From Malus domestica (lineage: Eukaryota; Streptophyta; Magnoliopsida; Rosales; Rosaceae), in the NCBI RefSeq assembly GCF_042453785.1, contig NC_091674.1, positions 27,787,501 to 27,851,500 on the forward strand: DNA of 64,000 nucleotides, in the 5' to 3' direction. The stretch's first letter is position 1; every line of letters begins with the position of its first letter. Shown piece by piece: positions 1 through 11,574 of the stretch. The translations under genes and the position numbers were made by a program. The notes below the pieces were generated by a model. It was not told where the DNA came from. It saw nothing but the letters and a program-made list of their open reading frames with translations, and made no database searches.

Positions 1-2358
1 TAAGGCCAACGGAAACCATGACTTTGCTGTCCAAGATGATTTCCAGGCACCCCGAAAGACCTTGCAAGGAAGCGGACCTGCCACATGTGTTAAACAAGAT
101 AGTAACGAAACTGGAAAAAGGATTTTATGTGAATTTGGTCACAGAAATGGCATTGTACTGTGCTTAAACCAAGAGTAAATAAATGAAATGTTACTCTACT
201 ACTATACTATGTGGGCCCTTTTCTCTCTCACATATATGCTGAAAACATAAACGTGAACTGTGCTGATGTTTGTTTCTAGTGCGTACCTGATCAGCAGAGA
301 AATTCTCCAGAAATTTTTGAGTAACATAAACTTCACCAGAAGCCTGCTGGTAACTCTTTGGAGCAACCCTTTGTATTAATCTTGTGAAGAAATCAGAAAC
401 CTGACAGCCACACAATATTAAAATTGTTCATAAAACTATAATATATCATGTAAAATGGTTGAACTGCATCATCATAATCCAACAGAAGGAGGTCAAAAGA
501 AGAAAATTGTCTTTCTGATGTACAGTTGTTACCTTTGGCAAGGAAAGCATGTGACCTGCCTTTGCAGATATGTCCCCCAACATAAGATACCTGCAAAAAA
601 TGGTATATCAGTTGTAATTTTTGTTTCAACTGTTTTAGAATATCCCTGTCGAGTTCTTCAAAAGGGAAAAGTAAATGAAAATCTTGCTATCCTCTACCAT
701 TACATGAATCTATGCGAGTAATCTAGAGAAAGTGATGATGTCTAAAGATAAATGAAGACACAGAAACAGAAATAATAATAAACACAAACCTCTCTGGTGC
801 TTTGAACGGATTGTGAAGACCATGTTTCGGGCACTTGGACAAGCTCTCCACAAATGGCTGCAATAGCAATCCAGCAGTCCAAAAAACATTAGTTACTGTA
901 CATATCAATGACATGGAACAAATAACGGTTTAAGCTAATTACTACATTGCATTACAAAGGGAAATCAAAATAGGACAGGATGGAAAGAAAGTAGGCACTT
1001 CGAAAAGTGCCTATAGTATTAACCGAGATGGGTGCTCAGGTGCTCAACATACATGCACTCAACAAAGGAAATGATAAATTTGTTAAAAAAGCAAAACAGG
1101 ATCTTGTACCATACAATCTGCAGGCATACCTGAATTCCTGTTTCATCAACTTCGCAGACTCTAATGAATGGCTCCCCATTTAAAGGATCCAAAATTGTGT
1201 TCCATCTATCAGTGTTCTTCCATTTACCCTGCACTGAAAAAATACAACATTTCTTTTCATACTTGATTTTTTTTTTCCCGGTCAGTTTTAACAAGAGGTC
1301 CATACACCATTGTATAAAAAAGATAACATAGAAAATACTATCAAAAAAGTTGATGTAAGGAAATACACTTAACGAATCAGGTTATAATCGTTCGAGTTTT
1401 TAGTCTCCAGTTATAACTCCAAGACCAATTACTGTTCGAGTGCAGAGCACTTTTCATGGGAACCAATTTCCGCTGGCAAATGACAGGTACTGCTAAAATG
1501 TGAGACATACCCAAGTTGAGAACTTCAGCAGGCTGTGATCCCGATATCTCTTCCACTTCAACAGTTGCAAAGGGTACCCCGTGAATAGATCTGCCATAAA
1601 ACAGAGAAACCGAAACTGTTAAGATTATCGCCAGAAAAGCCATTACACTAAGACATACAAAAAATTGTCAAATTCTTCAATTATACGGCAGGAAATAATG
1701 GTGGCCTAAAACCAATCTCCCAGCATTTCCTTTCAATGATAAAATGCTACTGCAGAAACATCATCAGATACAGATATTCCTCTCTTTTCATCAACAATTA
1801 CATAAATTTACAGGTACAGTATGTCTTGAATTAAAAGCAAAATTCATTTTCCAAAGGTAGATGCAACGGGAAAATCGATCAAATCATAATCGAAACCAAG
1901 ACGAAATCAACCATTAAAATTTGGTCTCATTTCATAACTGCAGACCAAAAGAAACCGTTGGTGAATGATGATGCTGAAAAGACATCATTTTTCCAGTTAT
2001 CTGAGTCTACAGAACTAATCGGCATCGTTTAACCAGCCTAAACAAATCAACTTCCTCATCATCCAAAAACAAATCAAAATATTTGATAATCTAACGCAAA
2101 AGATTGCAACTTTTTTTGCATCCAACGGCCGATATCAGCAAAATAACAAAACCCAATATCCTAAATCACATAAAATCCACAAAGCAACGCCAACCCAGAT
2201 ATATTTTTGACGTTTACAACAAAACCCACGAACCAAAACCCAGCAATTCATCCAGTAAACAGAGAATCACACCTTGAGAGGTTGAGTGAACTGAACCAGC
2301 TCAAGGCAGTTTGCGGGGCTCTGGCTCTGAGTTCTCTTGAAACCAGAATCCTGTTCAT
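1..2358 (-). CDS. P5CDH: Delta-1-pyrroline-5-carboxylate dehydrogenase (ALDH12A1), N-terminal part
   Basis: Mitochondrial enzyme that oxidises P5C/glutamate semialdehyde to glutamate, the second step of proline degradation. Seven minus-strand exons join in frame: 2273-2358, 1511-1590, 1130-1233, 790-857, 533-590, 287-400 and 1-77 (cut by the window edge), giving about 195 of the family's roughly 555 residues. Every junction is GT-AG. The start is the first ATG and opens an Arg-rich, Ser-rich, acid-poor stretch that fits a mitochondrial presequence (MNRILVSRELRARAPQ). Recognised family segments in order are ILDPLNGEPFI, CPKHGLHNPFKAPER, LIQRVAPKSYQQASGEV, KFLENFSADQ and VPGNHLGQQSHGFRWP. The NAD-binding and catalytic Cys/Glu regions lie beyond the window. 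The first CDS intron (1591-2272) is the longest. Identification is from remembered similarity to the plant ALDH12 family. Confidence 0.93.
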
Positions 2359-2692
2359 GGTGGCGGATGCAGAAGTGAACGAAATTTGAGTTTTTGGGTC
2401 CTCCCTATAAAAGCAAATGTAAATGTAAATGGATAAGTTAGAGGTCGAGTTGAAGCTGTCACTGACTCACTCTCGCGCCGCAGTCTTTGGTTTTTCTGTT
2501 CCTATATTTATGATTGTAATCTGTAACTACTGCTGCCACCTGCCAGGCTGCCACTTCAGTTTTTCACATCCCAATGGCACAAAATCCTAATTTTAAAGTC
2601 TAGGTTATGGGGATGGGAATTGGATCCACGTTGAACCTTAGTGTCTCTACGAAGATAAAGTTACAACAGTAAGTTGTAGCGGTAACAACCAC
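2359..2692. promoter_or_regulatory. Upstream region of the P5CDH-like gene
   Basis: This stretch should hold the 5' UTR and promoter of the minus-strand P5CDH gene. I see no open frame. An A/T-rich motif near 2,500-2,512 reads ATAAATATAG on the minus strand and is a possible TATA element, about 150 bp upstream of the ATG. The clearer TATAAAAG at about 2,407 points the wrong way. Nothing else can be supported. Confidence 0.3.
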
Positions 2693-3387
2693 AAATGTTA
2701 GTTAGGCGCGGCTCGGTTTGGTGCGATTTTGAGTGAAACAAAAACTAAAATCGCAAGTTTTTGCCGTTTGGTTGGATGCGATTTTAAGGCTAAAACCGAA
2801 ATGAAACCAAACCATTTGGTTCGGTTAGGTTTGGTTTTAAACGGTTTTGGTGCGGTTTCATTGTTTGAAAAAACTATTATGATTACCTAGTTGTATTTCA
2901 TTTCATTTTCCTTTGATACACACTTCAATTATCTTCTATGAGCAACATTTACTGTTTGTTTTTCATTTTGCATGTCTTCTATTACTGCATTGTTCAAACA
3001 TGCATACAATATTAAAATTCAATCAAGCATGCTTCAATTACAATCAGGCATGCATACAACATACATTATTACTTTGCATCATTCAAGTTTCAAACTTTTA
3101 TCTTTCCTTTTCCTTTTTAGCACACTTTCTATCGTCTCATCCTCTGGCTTCTCAGGGGAGTCACCTGTAGAAGAGTGAGCAACCCAACTATGTTTGCTAG
3201 ATTCTTCAAAACTTGACTGAAACATAAAATAAAAAGTAAGCAACAACAACAATTAACAACAGTTGAAGGAAATATTTGCATATCCTGGCTGTGTTGCCTT
3301 GTACCATAAATTATGTGTAGCTTTTTCTACACTCTATCATCTGATAAATTTTCTTATTATTTTCTTTACTTTTTCTTTGCTTTTCAA

Positions 3388-3570
3388 GGGAGTAGGATTC
3401 TCTCCCCTCATATTCTCATCCCCTTCCCTCCCCTTCTCTCACACATTGCTTTTTGTCTTATTATCTTTATAAAAAATCAATATAAGATATTGACGTGGCT
3501 TAACCGTGATCGTTCAAATAGGAGGAAAGGAAATGGGAGAGAGATTAGGAGGGGAGAAAATCCTCCTCCC
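3388..3570. mobile_element. MITE nested in the hAT-like element
   Basis: The ends are inverted copies: GGGAGTAGGATTCTCTCCCC at the left and GGGGAGAAAATCCTCCTCCC at the right, differing at a few bases. The central part (about 3,480-3,520, ...GACGTGGCTTAACCGTGA) resembles the inner part of the foldback MITE at 25,370-25,589, so the two look like members of one family. Flanks give only an imperfect 9-bp target duplication. Confidence 0.55.
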
Positions 3571-3758
3571 TTTTAAGACACACTTTTGGCAATTTGAACA
3601 TTCAACGGGAGCTTAGATTAATCACAAGCATGTGTGTCCCATCTTATAAGAGTCACAACTAATTTCTGACTAGATTACCATAAGTATTTGAAGATGAACA
3701 AACAAATAGTTTGAATTGAAAGCTACAACAGATTTAATAAACAAGTAACAAGTTTTGA

Positions 3759-4066
3759 CTTTTGACTTTTGACAATAAAAACAAGTCCTTCGATAGCCCA
3801 AATGCAGCATTATTTATTGTAGTCAGCCTCATAGCCTCACTTCCTTACCCAATTATGAGTTCATGAACTAAGAAAAATCGAAGACTAACCAACAAAAAAT
3901 CAAATCCCCTTTTGACTTTTGACAATAAAAACAAGTCTTTCGATAGCCCAAATACAACATTATTTATTGTAGTTAGCCTCATAGCCTCACTTCCTTACCC
4001 AATTATGAGTTCATAATCTAAGAAAAATCGAAGACTAACCAACAAAAAACCAAATCCCCTTTTGAT
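3759..4066. repeat. Two-copy tandem repeat, period about 150 bp
   Basis: The block starting TTTGACTTTTGACAATAAAA recurs after 150 bp (3911 versus 3761) and both copies run to a shared AAATCCCCTTTTGA end, with only a handful of differences. It lies inside the hAT-like element, so the duplication probably arose before or within that element. Confidence 0.8.
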
Positions 4067-4549
4067 TTAAACCCAACCCTAAACCTAACCCTAAAATTAT
4101 TCTCAAATATATAAGTAAATTTAACTAAAACAAGTTATAAATCATAGTTTTTACCATATTAGCACTCTGAACTCTAGAGGCTAGGAGCTTGAATAAAGCG
4201 GAGGGAGAGAGAGTTAGATCTTAGATGAATAAAGTTAAGCAGTACATACTAGAAGAATGAAAAGATAGAGATTATGTGGCCATGTTATGATGTGGTTGAG
4301 TCCATACTAAATGTATGGACTCAATGAAATAACCAATTATAATTTAACATTTAATAAAGTTATGTAGTTTTGATTTCGGTTCTGTTTCAGATAGCCGGAA
4401 CTGAAACCAAACCGGTTTTCCTTCAATTGGTTCGATTTCAAACGGAAATCGTTTTGAAACCGCAAAACCAAATCGTTTGGTGCGGTTCGATTTGGTTCAT
4501 GTTTCGGTTTCGGTTTTCGGGTTCAAGTGCCCACCCCTAGTTAGGTTGT

Positions 4550-4681
4550 GAGAGGTTTTAGGTTTAAATCTTGTGAATGATGAATTCGATACTAAATTAG
4601 GCTGCACATTGTGTGGCTCAACCAAACTCCCCCCTTAGTGTAAAAATATTGATGTACTAAAAAAAATGTTAGTTAGGTTGT
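4550..4681 (+). mobile_element. 5'-truncated tRNA-derived SINE
   Basis: The B-box-like start (GAGGTTTTAGGTTTAAATC), the middle block ending CACATTGTGTGGCTCAACC, the CCCCTTAGTGTAAA motif and the A-rich tail match the SINE copies at about 31,697-31,867 and 8,756-8,923; the A-box end is missing. The sequence AAATGTTAGTTAGGTTGT follows the tail (4664-4681). The same sequence is rebuilt at the left if the hAT-like element and one TSD copy are removed (2693-2706 joined to 4546-4549), so it is the SINE's own target duplication. Confidence 0.7.
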
Positions 4682-5300
4682 TACTAGGAAAGTTACTATT
4701 GTATAGATTTTACTTTTACCTCTTTTACTTTAGTGAAGGGTAAATATAAATACCCTCATGCAACTCATCATTATTACAATGAATGAATATCAATATTCTC
4801 AATAGTCCAGAGCATAGGAATAAAAGAATATGGGCCACACAAATTGAATTAGACGATTTTCATTAATTCATTATACTGACCTACTTCACACAAACTACAC
4901 AAATCAAAGACTCAGATTCTTTAATCCCTAGGCTCTGGGCATCAGGTTCAAAGTGGATCCAATTCTGTGGGGAAGGATTAGCATGTGAAGGACACAAAGA
5001 TGGTCTTATTCATACATTCATTTTTATTTTTTGCACACTCTTTATTAATTTTCGTCATTTAATTTTCTTCAATTTATTTGACCTAACGACTAAAAATTAA
5101 AAAATATATATATACTTTACATGTGTGTCTAAACAAGCCTCGATAGGAAGAGAATCAAATTATAAATGTTGATCAGACAAAAACTCCCGATATTGTTCAC
5201 TTTAATGAAAAAAACATATTTTTACACTAAATTTTCAATTCTCATTAATTTTCCTTTATTTTGTCCTTAAAATTCAAAATTTTCAAATTATCCTCATTAA
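4682..5300. other. Gene-free AT-rich spacer
   Basis: No coding region, RNA gene or clear repeat structure is visible; the stretch is AT-rich with short A/T runs. Confidence 0.5.
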
Positions 5301-5319
5301 TTTTCCTTAGAAATAAAGG

Positions 5320-5500
5320 CAACACGCCTGCTTTTGAATATTCAAAGCCAAAGTTCAAAGAGACCAAGGGATGGAGACCATCTATGAGCAATTTGGAATC
5401 ATCCTCAATCAACTTTTATATATTGAAAGCCTGCGATAGTAGCTTCGAGACCATCAGTCAATGCTTGACCTTTAACAATCAATATATTCCACGAATCTAC
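5320..5500 (-). pseudogene. Decayed RNase H-like fragment, probably from a LINE
   Basis: Read on the minus strand, one frame gives GQALTDGLEATIAGFQYIKVD and a shifted frame continues EDDSKLLIDGL. This resembles the plant LINE RNase H pattern (A-E-A-L-x-L-x-x-G-L ... V-E-x-D-S-K-x-x-I-D). At least one frame change and a stop separate the pieces, so it is a short non-functional remnant. The call rests on a weak motif match. Confidence 0.35.
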
Positions 5501-5569
5501 CTGACGGGAGTACTTTTCTTTCCTTCTCTTGGTGGCTGCGATTGCGAGCCGTGGGTTGTTTGTTAGAGG

Positions 5570-5875
5570 ACGATGAAATTTGGTTCTTTTTTTTTATTTC
5601 AGGGGCTTGGCTAGTTCTTATCTTTGGCGTTTACAAGAGAACTTGTTCGTGGTCGGTGGCAAGTACTGCAAGTGCTTCGGCAACGGAAGATGATCTAGGT
5701 GTTTAGGGTTTGCTAGTGTGTTTTGCTGTGTTGGGCTTAACTTTTGGGTTGAGCTTTTCTTTTATTGTTGTTTTGGAGGTTCTCATGTTGTTTTGTGCTT
5801 CGTGTGTTTTTGAGCATCTGGTCTTGTACGTATGATGTGTTGGTAATAAAATGTTACCTTTTGACCAAAAAAAAA
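5570..5875 (+). mobile_element. LINE-like 3' tail with poly(A)
   Basis: A T/G-rich stretch without coding potential ends in GGTAATAAAATGTTACC, then TTTTGACC and a run of A (5,866-5,875). A 3'-UTR-like sequence closed by a poly(A) tract is typical of 5'-truncated L1-type plant LINEs. A processed-transcript remnant is the alternative. No target duplication was found. Confidence 0.35.
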
Positions 5876-6647
5876 ATTAGGCCCACGATTCCTTATGTTT
5901 AGTTTTTTTTTTATTCTTATCTAATTTTTTTGGACATTTGATATTCCTTTGCAAGTAGCAAATATGTGAGATTGAAATATGATTAAAGTGATATAGCTAT
6001 ATTATATTAGAATATGAGTTAATAATGTACGATAGATACATGTTCATTCATACTCTAGTTGGTGTATTAGTTATATTACGTAGTTCTTATATAACACAAT
6101 ATTTTTTCTCTATTAAGAAGAAAAACGATTGGATGGTGGAATGTATTTTTGAACCTATGTTGGCTTTAACATTTTGGACTGATTTTGAAGTGGAAATATA
6201 TGTTCCATAGAAGGTTCCTTGAGAGCCATCGGATCAAGGTTCAAGCCATGGTCAATGGTCGGCAGTCACCTCTGCTGACGATCTTAGCTTTTTTTTTCTC
6301 ATTGGTTCCATTTTAGGCTTTTTTTCTCCTTTTCTTTGGTGATGACTTCTAGACATACCATAGTAATGTAAACTTGAATATGCTCATCAACTGATTAATT
6401 TTACAATAATTGCTCATATCAGGGAATGAAGGGACTTCGTATGTACTTCTAAAGAGTTAAACCACTTCTCGTATTTTGTTAATAATTTTATAATAGAACA
6501 TTTTTTTTCATAATATCATAACGTTACCTAGCTAACGTGTTGAGCTCACCGACTCACGTCACCTTATGTGTAATATCCACATATTAATCTTAAATAACTT
6601 CACACAAAAGCAAAAGTGTTGAGAACATAAATCTCACGTTTGAAAGT
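5876..6647. other. Gene-free AT-rich spacer
   Basis: Short A/T runs and no supported gene. One 61-codon open frame (6025-6210) has no recognisable motif and is probably chance. Confidence 0.5.
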
Positions 6648-6650
6648 TAA

Positions 6651-7300
6651 GGTACTGTTTGGTACATGGAATGGGACAGAACGCAATGGGACGGGACACA
6701 CTCCCCCCACGTTTGGTGTGCCAATTTGCTTGGGATGCGTTGACCTGTATAATGGATTTTAGTCAATTTTCTGTGCCACCCTCCCCCTGGAACGACTTGT
6801 TCCAGCCCATGGAACACCAAATTATAACTTTTTAAACAATAACACCCCTCATCTTTTTCATTAATTTCACTATCTACCCTCCCTCTCTCCTGTACCCTCC
6901 TCCTCCTCCTCCAACACAAACCCAGGCTAACCCAATCCCGGTAAACCCATCTGAACCAAACCCCACCTTCCTCCCGCCGCCTCCTTCTTCCATGCTAGTC
7001 CCACGACGAGACCGTCGCCCTATGCCTCAAAAACCTCAAGACCACCCACTTGCAGGACGTGGTCGACGCCGTCCCTCAAGGGATGAGACGGCGAGGATTA
7101 GGTGGAAGATGTGAGGGATGACATTGAACTCGTCGGCGGTGGCTCAGGTAAGGTCGAACTCGTCGGAGTGGGTGAGTACGATTGTCATTTAATCCTTTGT
7201 TCCATTCTAAACTGAGCGTACACCAAACATAGCATGGAACTTCTATTTCATTTCATCCCGTTCCGTCTCATTCTGTCTCATCTGCGTACCAAATGGTACC
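6651..7300. mobile_element. PIF/Harbinger-type non-autonomous element with TAA TSD
   Basis: The element starts GGTACTGTTTGGTACATGG and ends as the inverse of GGTACCATTTGGTACGCAG. The inverted similarity runs about 45 bp (GGGACAGAACG... against GAGACAGAATG...). The trinucleotide TAA lies directly outside both ends (6648-6650, 7301-7303), as expected for PIF/Harbinger insertions. No transposase is encoded. The middle (about 6,960-7,180) is clearly GC-richer than the ends and reads partly like coding sequence. Confidence 0.7.
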
Positions 7301-7303
7301 TAA

Positions 7304-8119
7304 GGAACGTTGCACTTCCGTCAAAATATGTGGCGTGCATGATCTATCTTGAAGAGAAAATTTTGTCAGCGAGACATCTTTATTCTTCAAGTCGGATGTT
7401 TGACGAGAAGTTCTTTAATTGTGAAAACTCTAGTGTCGATCAACCTTTTGAACATTATTGATTGAAACCTTTATTTTTTATCCATGCAGAAAGAAATAGT
7501 TCTTAAAATATTGGGATCGGTGGGTTTTGCGTTGTATATACCACCCATTGACATTTGAGAGCTTACACCACCTGCTTCTATATTTCTTTTTCTTGCTAGA
7601 TTCCACTTCAATTAAAACAATATCTAGTGGGAAGCTTTCGAACAATTGACTCTGATAAACAACATATATGTAAGATCCATATACATATATAAGCATGCAT
7701 TGTTATTTAGTTATTTGGTTGGTTGGTTCATGTAGGCATATCTCAGTCATCTAAATAATTCGTTGACTTAATTAGGGTCTTTATTTATCCGAAAATTAAA
7801 CGAGTAAAATCTACCTTGATTAAAAACTCATAAAGCATGTTAACTTAGTTTTAAGGCATTAATAATCTACATGATTAATTAGTAACATAATTAGCATGAA
7901 CAGTACTGCTATAATCTTACCATATAATCTCTGCCTAGGCTGTCGACTCTGATCTCTGGGTAATTAATAAACTGATCAGGGCTTCCTCGATCTATAATCT
8001 TTACCAATTAATTGAATGATAATTTGCATTAAGTTAATAAGAGGTAAAATTATACATTATGAGGATCAATTCTAGTAATCTGAACAGATTAAAAGTTACT
8101 TAAGTACTTGCTCTAAACT
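7304..8119. other. Gene-free spacer
   Basis: AT-rich sequence with no supported gene. A 75-codon open frame from 7234 runs out of the preceding element and has no protein-like features. Confidence 0.5.
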
Positions 8120-8139
8120 TTTAAACCCTAATATTTTCT

Positions 8140-8266
8140 CCGGTTCGAGTCGTGGAAACAGTCTCTTCGCAAAGTAAAGGTAAAACTATGTATGATAGAT
8201 GTTCTCCCCAACCCTTACAAAGCAGAGAGCCTTACTGTGTTGGGGTTGACCTTTGTAATGGTAAAA
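8140..8266 (+). mobile_element. SINE fragment of the Au type
   Basis: The B box CCGGTTCGAGTCGTGGAAAC is followed by a block (CTCTTCGCAAAGTAAAGGTA, then CTCCCCAACCC TTACAAAGC and GTTGGGGTTGACC) that follows the known layout of plant Au-type tRNA-derived SINEs. The A-box portion upstream is absent or decayed. Confidence 0.55.
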
Positions 8267-8755
8267 GAGATATTAAGTTGGAATTCAACTTACACGGAAA
8301 TGTGCATGTAATTGCATGAACAACTAGGAAGCAAAACTCACCTTTAGTTTTAATTATATATAGATATGAATATACTTCATCATATAAATGGGAAAAGATA
8401 TTGAACGGCATTACTTACTATTTGATTAATCCCGCGTCTGTATATTAACACTATCTTGTTAACAAGTAATAAGAAGATTTCATGTCTCCAGTCTGATATG
8501 GCAATTATCTGACCTGAGATAGCTTGATTTTAAATTCTCTTCTCTTCTCTCACTTTAAGTGTACTTATTCTTATTTAGTTGCATGTATAGTATATATTAC
8601 AAATCTGTGTTTTTCTATTTCAGAGATTATTTGTATGCTTGCTCTCTATCAATGGAACGATTTAAACTTCTAATTTCTATTCTCGTATTTACATTGAACA
8701 AAGATGTAAGGTCCTCAGCGTCCCACTCGGCATAATAATTTGATTTTGAATTTAG

Positions 8756-8923
8756 TTTTTTTTTTTTTTGAATAAACGATATTATCTACACTAACGGGAA
8801 GGGGTGGGCGCAGCCTCACAATAGGCTAGCAATAATGTGGTTCAAATTCGTCTTTGACGATAATCAAACTTAAGACCTCTCACTTACAAGTGAAGAGGAA
8901 TATTACTAGACCATAGTGTTTAG
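8756..8923 (-). mobile_element. tRNA-derived SINE
   Basis: On the minus strand the A-box region reads TATGGTCTAGTAATATTC and the B-box region GAGGTCTTAAGTTTGATTAT. Then come GAACCACATTATTGCTAGCC, a CCCTTCCCGTTAGTGTA motif and a poly(A) tail, seen as poly(T) at 8756-8769. The same family appears in plus orientation at 31,697-31,867, where the shared blocks line up. Confidence 0.75.
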
Positions 8924-9092
8924 GATAGTAATCCAATGACTATAGAGTATGCCACCTGTCAAAGATCAGCTGAGTTAGTTAGGGAATGTTGTTAGAGTTA
9001 GTTACAATAACTTGCTGAGTAAGAAATGAATATATTGCAGCTGTATAAAATCATATATTAGCTTAATGAAAAATATAATCTTCTTAGCTAAA

Positions 9093-9138
9093 TCTCTCTC
9101 TCTCTCTCTCTCTTCTCTCTTCTATCTCTCTCTCTCTC
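9093..9138. repeat. (CT)n microsatellite
   Basis: CT dinucleotide run interrupted by TTCTCTCTTCTAT. Confidence 0.9.
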
Positions 9139-9537
9139 TAGCATCTGATACACAATGGTTTACGCATAGTACTAAGTGGCTGATTTTAAATTTAGTTAAA
9201 TACGCAACTACACTCACACATACTAACACAATTCCTTGTCTGTTGGCAACACAGTTTCTCTCAAAACTCAGTTTGACAAATCACACAGGGTAAAACAATT
9301 TATAAAGGCGGGTTAAGTTTAACCAATCTAATTGAAACACCAAGGGAACATCATATGCAACACGGCCATTGTATGGTAACTAATAAGGTGGTATTGATAA
9401 TTAAGTACAATTGTTGTGGTATTATTGAGAGTTTCATAACTTAATCAATAACAAATTAGGTTTAAATTTATGTGTGTGTGTGTATTTTTCTTGCGCTTAC
9501 AAGTGGACTGCTTGCATATTAATATTCAATATTTTAT

Positions 9538-9928
9538 GGAATAATGCTTGCATTCACCCTTAGAAGATGAGTTCATTCATCCACTTATTTATAACATATC
9601 TCACCGTAAACTTTCATAATGGGAATGTTCAATCTTCTGATTTCCATTTGAAGATCATCTCTATAAACAAATCATTGAATCATTTAGTAATCTAAATGTA
9701 TGAAATAAATCAACGGTTTATCATAAATGTTACTTGGTATCTACACCATTGATTTATTTGATACATTGGGATGGTATGATATCCAGTTCGAATGATTTTT
9801 GTAGCAAAGATCTTCAAATGAAGATTAAGATATTAAACGGTTCTGATTATAAAATTTATACAGTAAAAATACGTTATTTGTAAGTGGAGAATAGTCCATC
9901 CCCTATAGAGGGAATGCACGTAGTATCC
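9538..9928. mobile_element. Old MITE with long, diverged inverted repeats
   Basis: The left 120 bp and the reverse complement of the right 120 bp align over landmarks such as TGCATTC, CCACTTA, TTCATAATGGG/TTTATAATCAG and a shared CATTTGAAGATC near the inner edges, at roughly two-thirds identity by eye. Flanks read TATTTTAT and TATTTAAT, possibly a decayed 8-bp duplication. No coding capacity. Confidence 0.5.
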
Positions 9929-11200
9929 TATTTAATTTTGGCAAAATGGGGTTGAAGACCTGCTTCATATTGCTTTGCCAAGTAATTTAATGGGTTTCGA
10001 CGGATTTGCTATGATATGTAGAAAATGTAGTATATTCTTCGATCGTTCTATTCATTTAATCCCCCGGAAGGGTGGTGAACACTAGCTGGTCCCTTTTTTG
10101 TAAAATAATAAAAATAAAAATAAAAAATCCCATAATTTGTCAAAGTTTTGAAACACCAAATTTCCCATTTTATTTACTAATTTGTAGAATTGTTATCCAA
10201 ATAAAATACTAGCATAATTTGTCAAATGACAATGCACCAAAAGTAATCCTAGTTTTATTTAATCCTTTGAAAATTGTACACAAACATTGACTTATTCAAG
10301 GCATAATATCAATCTCTGATCACCTCTAGTCATCCTTCATCATATGACTTTGGAGAGCTACATCTAATTCCAATTCCAACATGAATTAATCACATGGTAT
10401 TTACGTTAAGGTCAAATGCATAGACAAATGAATCCAAGAAGAAAAATTCTTGAACTGACCATAATACTTGTAATTAACACCCATAGTTGACCTAAATCTT
10501 AACTTTTCTCAGTAGATACAAAACCCTAATACCGCACCCCTGAATTAAATCTATAGACAATTAAAGTTTGACCATGAACCGATCTCCATGTGACTTTTGT
10601 AACATACGAAACTTCAAAGCCTTCAAACTATTCAAAGTTTTGTCTCTAGCTACTGCTTGGGAGATTAAATTGGTAAATTAAATGACATAAAAGTTGATTA
10701 TGATTGGATTACTTAAGTGTTGATGTACTTATTGCTTATTGGTGATACGTTATTTAGTTTACAAATTTAGTCTACAAATTCCCTAACTTACCCTTTGTCT
10801 CGTAGCATGTATCTCAAACGTTGATGTTGAATTCTTCTTCTTTGTTTTCTTCCTTTTTAACAAGATTATAATGAAATTGTTTGTAGTATCACTTAGCATT
10901 ACAGTTTAGTAATATTCATCTCGACTTTTAAGTAAAGAGGTTTTTGGTTTCACTCTCGTATGTGATGAGAAAACAGGAATCAAATTATAACTGACTCGAC
11001 GTATAACATAGTCCAAATTTTCGTCTCAGTGTAAATATATCGTTGTAGTGTGTATTTCTTTTGCTGCAATTGGAGAACGGGTGCAGTTGACATTTTGTGT
11101 GCCGTGGTCATTTAAGTTATTAGCTTATTGTATAATAGTTATATAAGCTATCTCATCTGATATATGATTTAATAATTTCAAACTTTTAAAGGGTTGAGTC
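9929..11200. other. Gene-free spacer upstream of the WRKY gene
   Basis: AT-rich, no open frame of note and no recognised repeat. The last few hundred bases must include the distal promoter of the WRKY gene, but I cannot name functional sites with confidence. Confidence 0.5.
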
Positions 11201-11216
11201 AAATACTGCACGCTGT

Positions 11217-11225
11217 CTATATAAG
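11217..11225 (+). promoter_or_regulatory. TATA box of the WRKY gene
   Basis: CTATATAAG lies 82 bp upstream of the ATG at 11307, the usual distance for a plant core promoter with a short 5' leader. Confidence 0.6.
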
Positions 11226-11306
11226 CAGAGTAGAGATTGAGGAGGCCCTCAGAATATCGAATTAGCGAAAAGAGGATAGCAAAAGGAGAGAAAACTGAAG
11301 AAAACA

Positions 11307-11539
11307 ATGGAGGCTGCTTCCGGAAAATCTAATAGCCATGGAGGATCAGAAATGGAAGAGGAAAGAATAGTACTTGAATCTAGTAGTATCGCTGATGATC
11401 AAGAAGCTGGTTACAAAGAAGACATAATTGTTCTCAAAGTAAGTGAAATTAATAAATAATAATAGTAATAATAATAATATTGCATCTAAAATTTGTTTCT
11501 GTTTTCTTTCCATATCTATCAGAAATTCAAGAAATCTTG

Positions 11540-11574
<35 letters not shown>

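Larger units (their letters stand above)
2707..4537. mobile_element. Non-autonomous hAT-like element flanked by 8-bp TSD
   Basis: Both borders carry the same 8-bp direct repeat TAGTTAGG (2699-2706 and 4538-4545), the duplication size made by hAT transposases. About 130 bp at each end is packed with CGGTTT/AAACCG-type motifs in opposing orientations, a common subterminal pattern of plant hAT elements. The right end read inward begins GGGGTGGGCA, typical of plant hAT termini; the left terminus is not a clean mirror image. No transposase-like frame is present over 1.83 kb. A smaller MITE (3388-3570) and a 150-bp tandem duplication lie inside. Confidence 0.65.

Noticed and set aside
2-178. Plus-strand open frame that looked like the last exon of a gene entering the window
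   Set aside because: The minus strand of the same DNA encodes VRFLARSFGVPGNHLGQQS, the expected next exon of P5CDH with a proper acceptor.
8985-9165. LTR-like sequence with TGTTAGAGTTAGTTAC, a TATA-like CTGTATAAA and a CT tract
   Set aside because: It resembles the style of plant copia LTRs, but no partner LTR, duplication or internal region was found.
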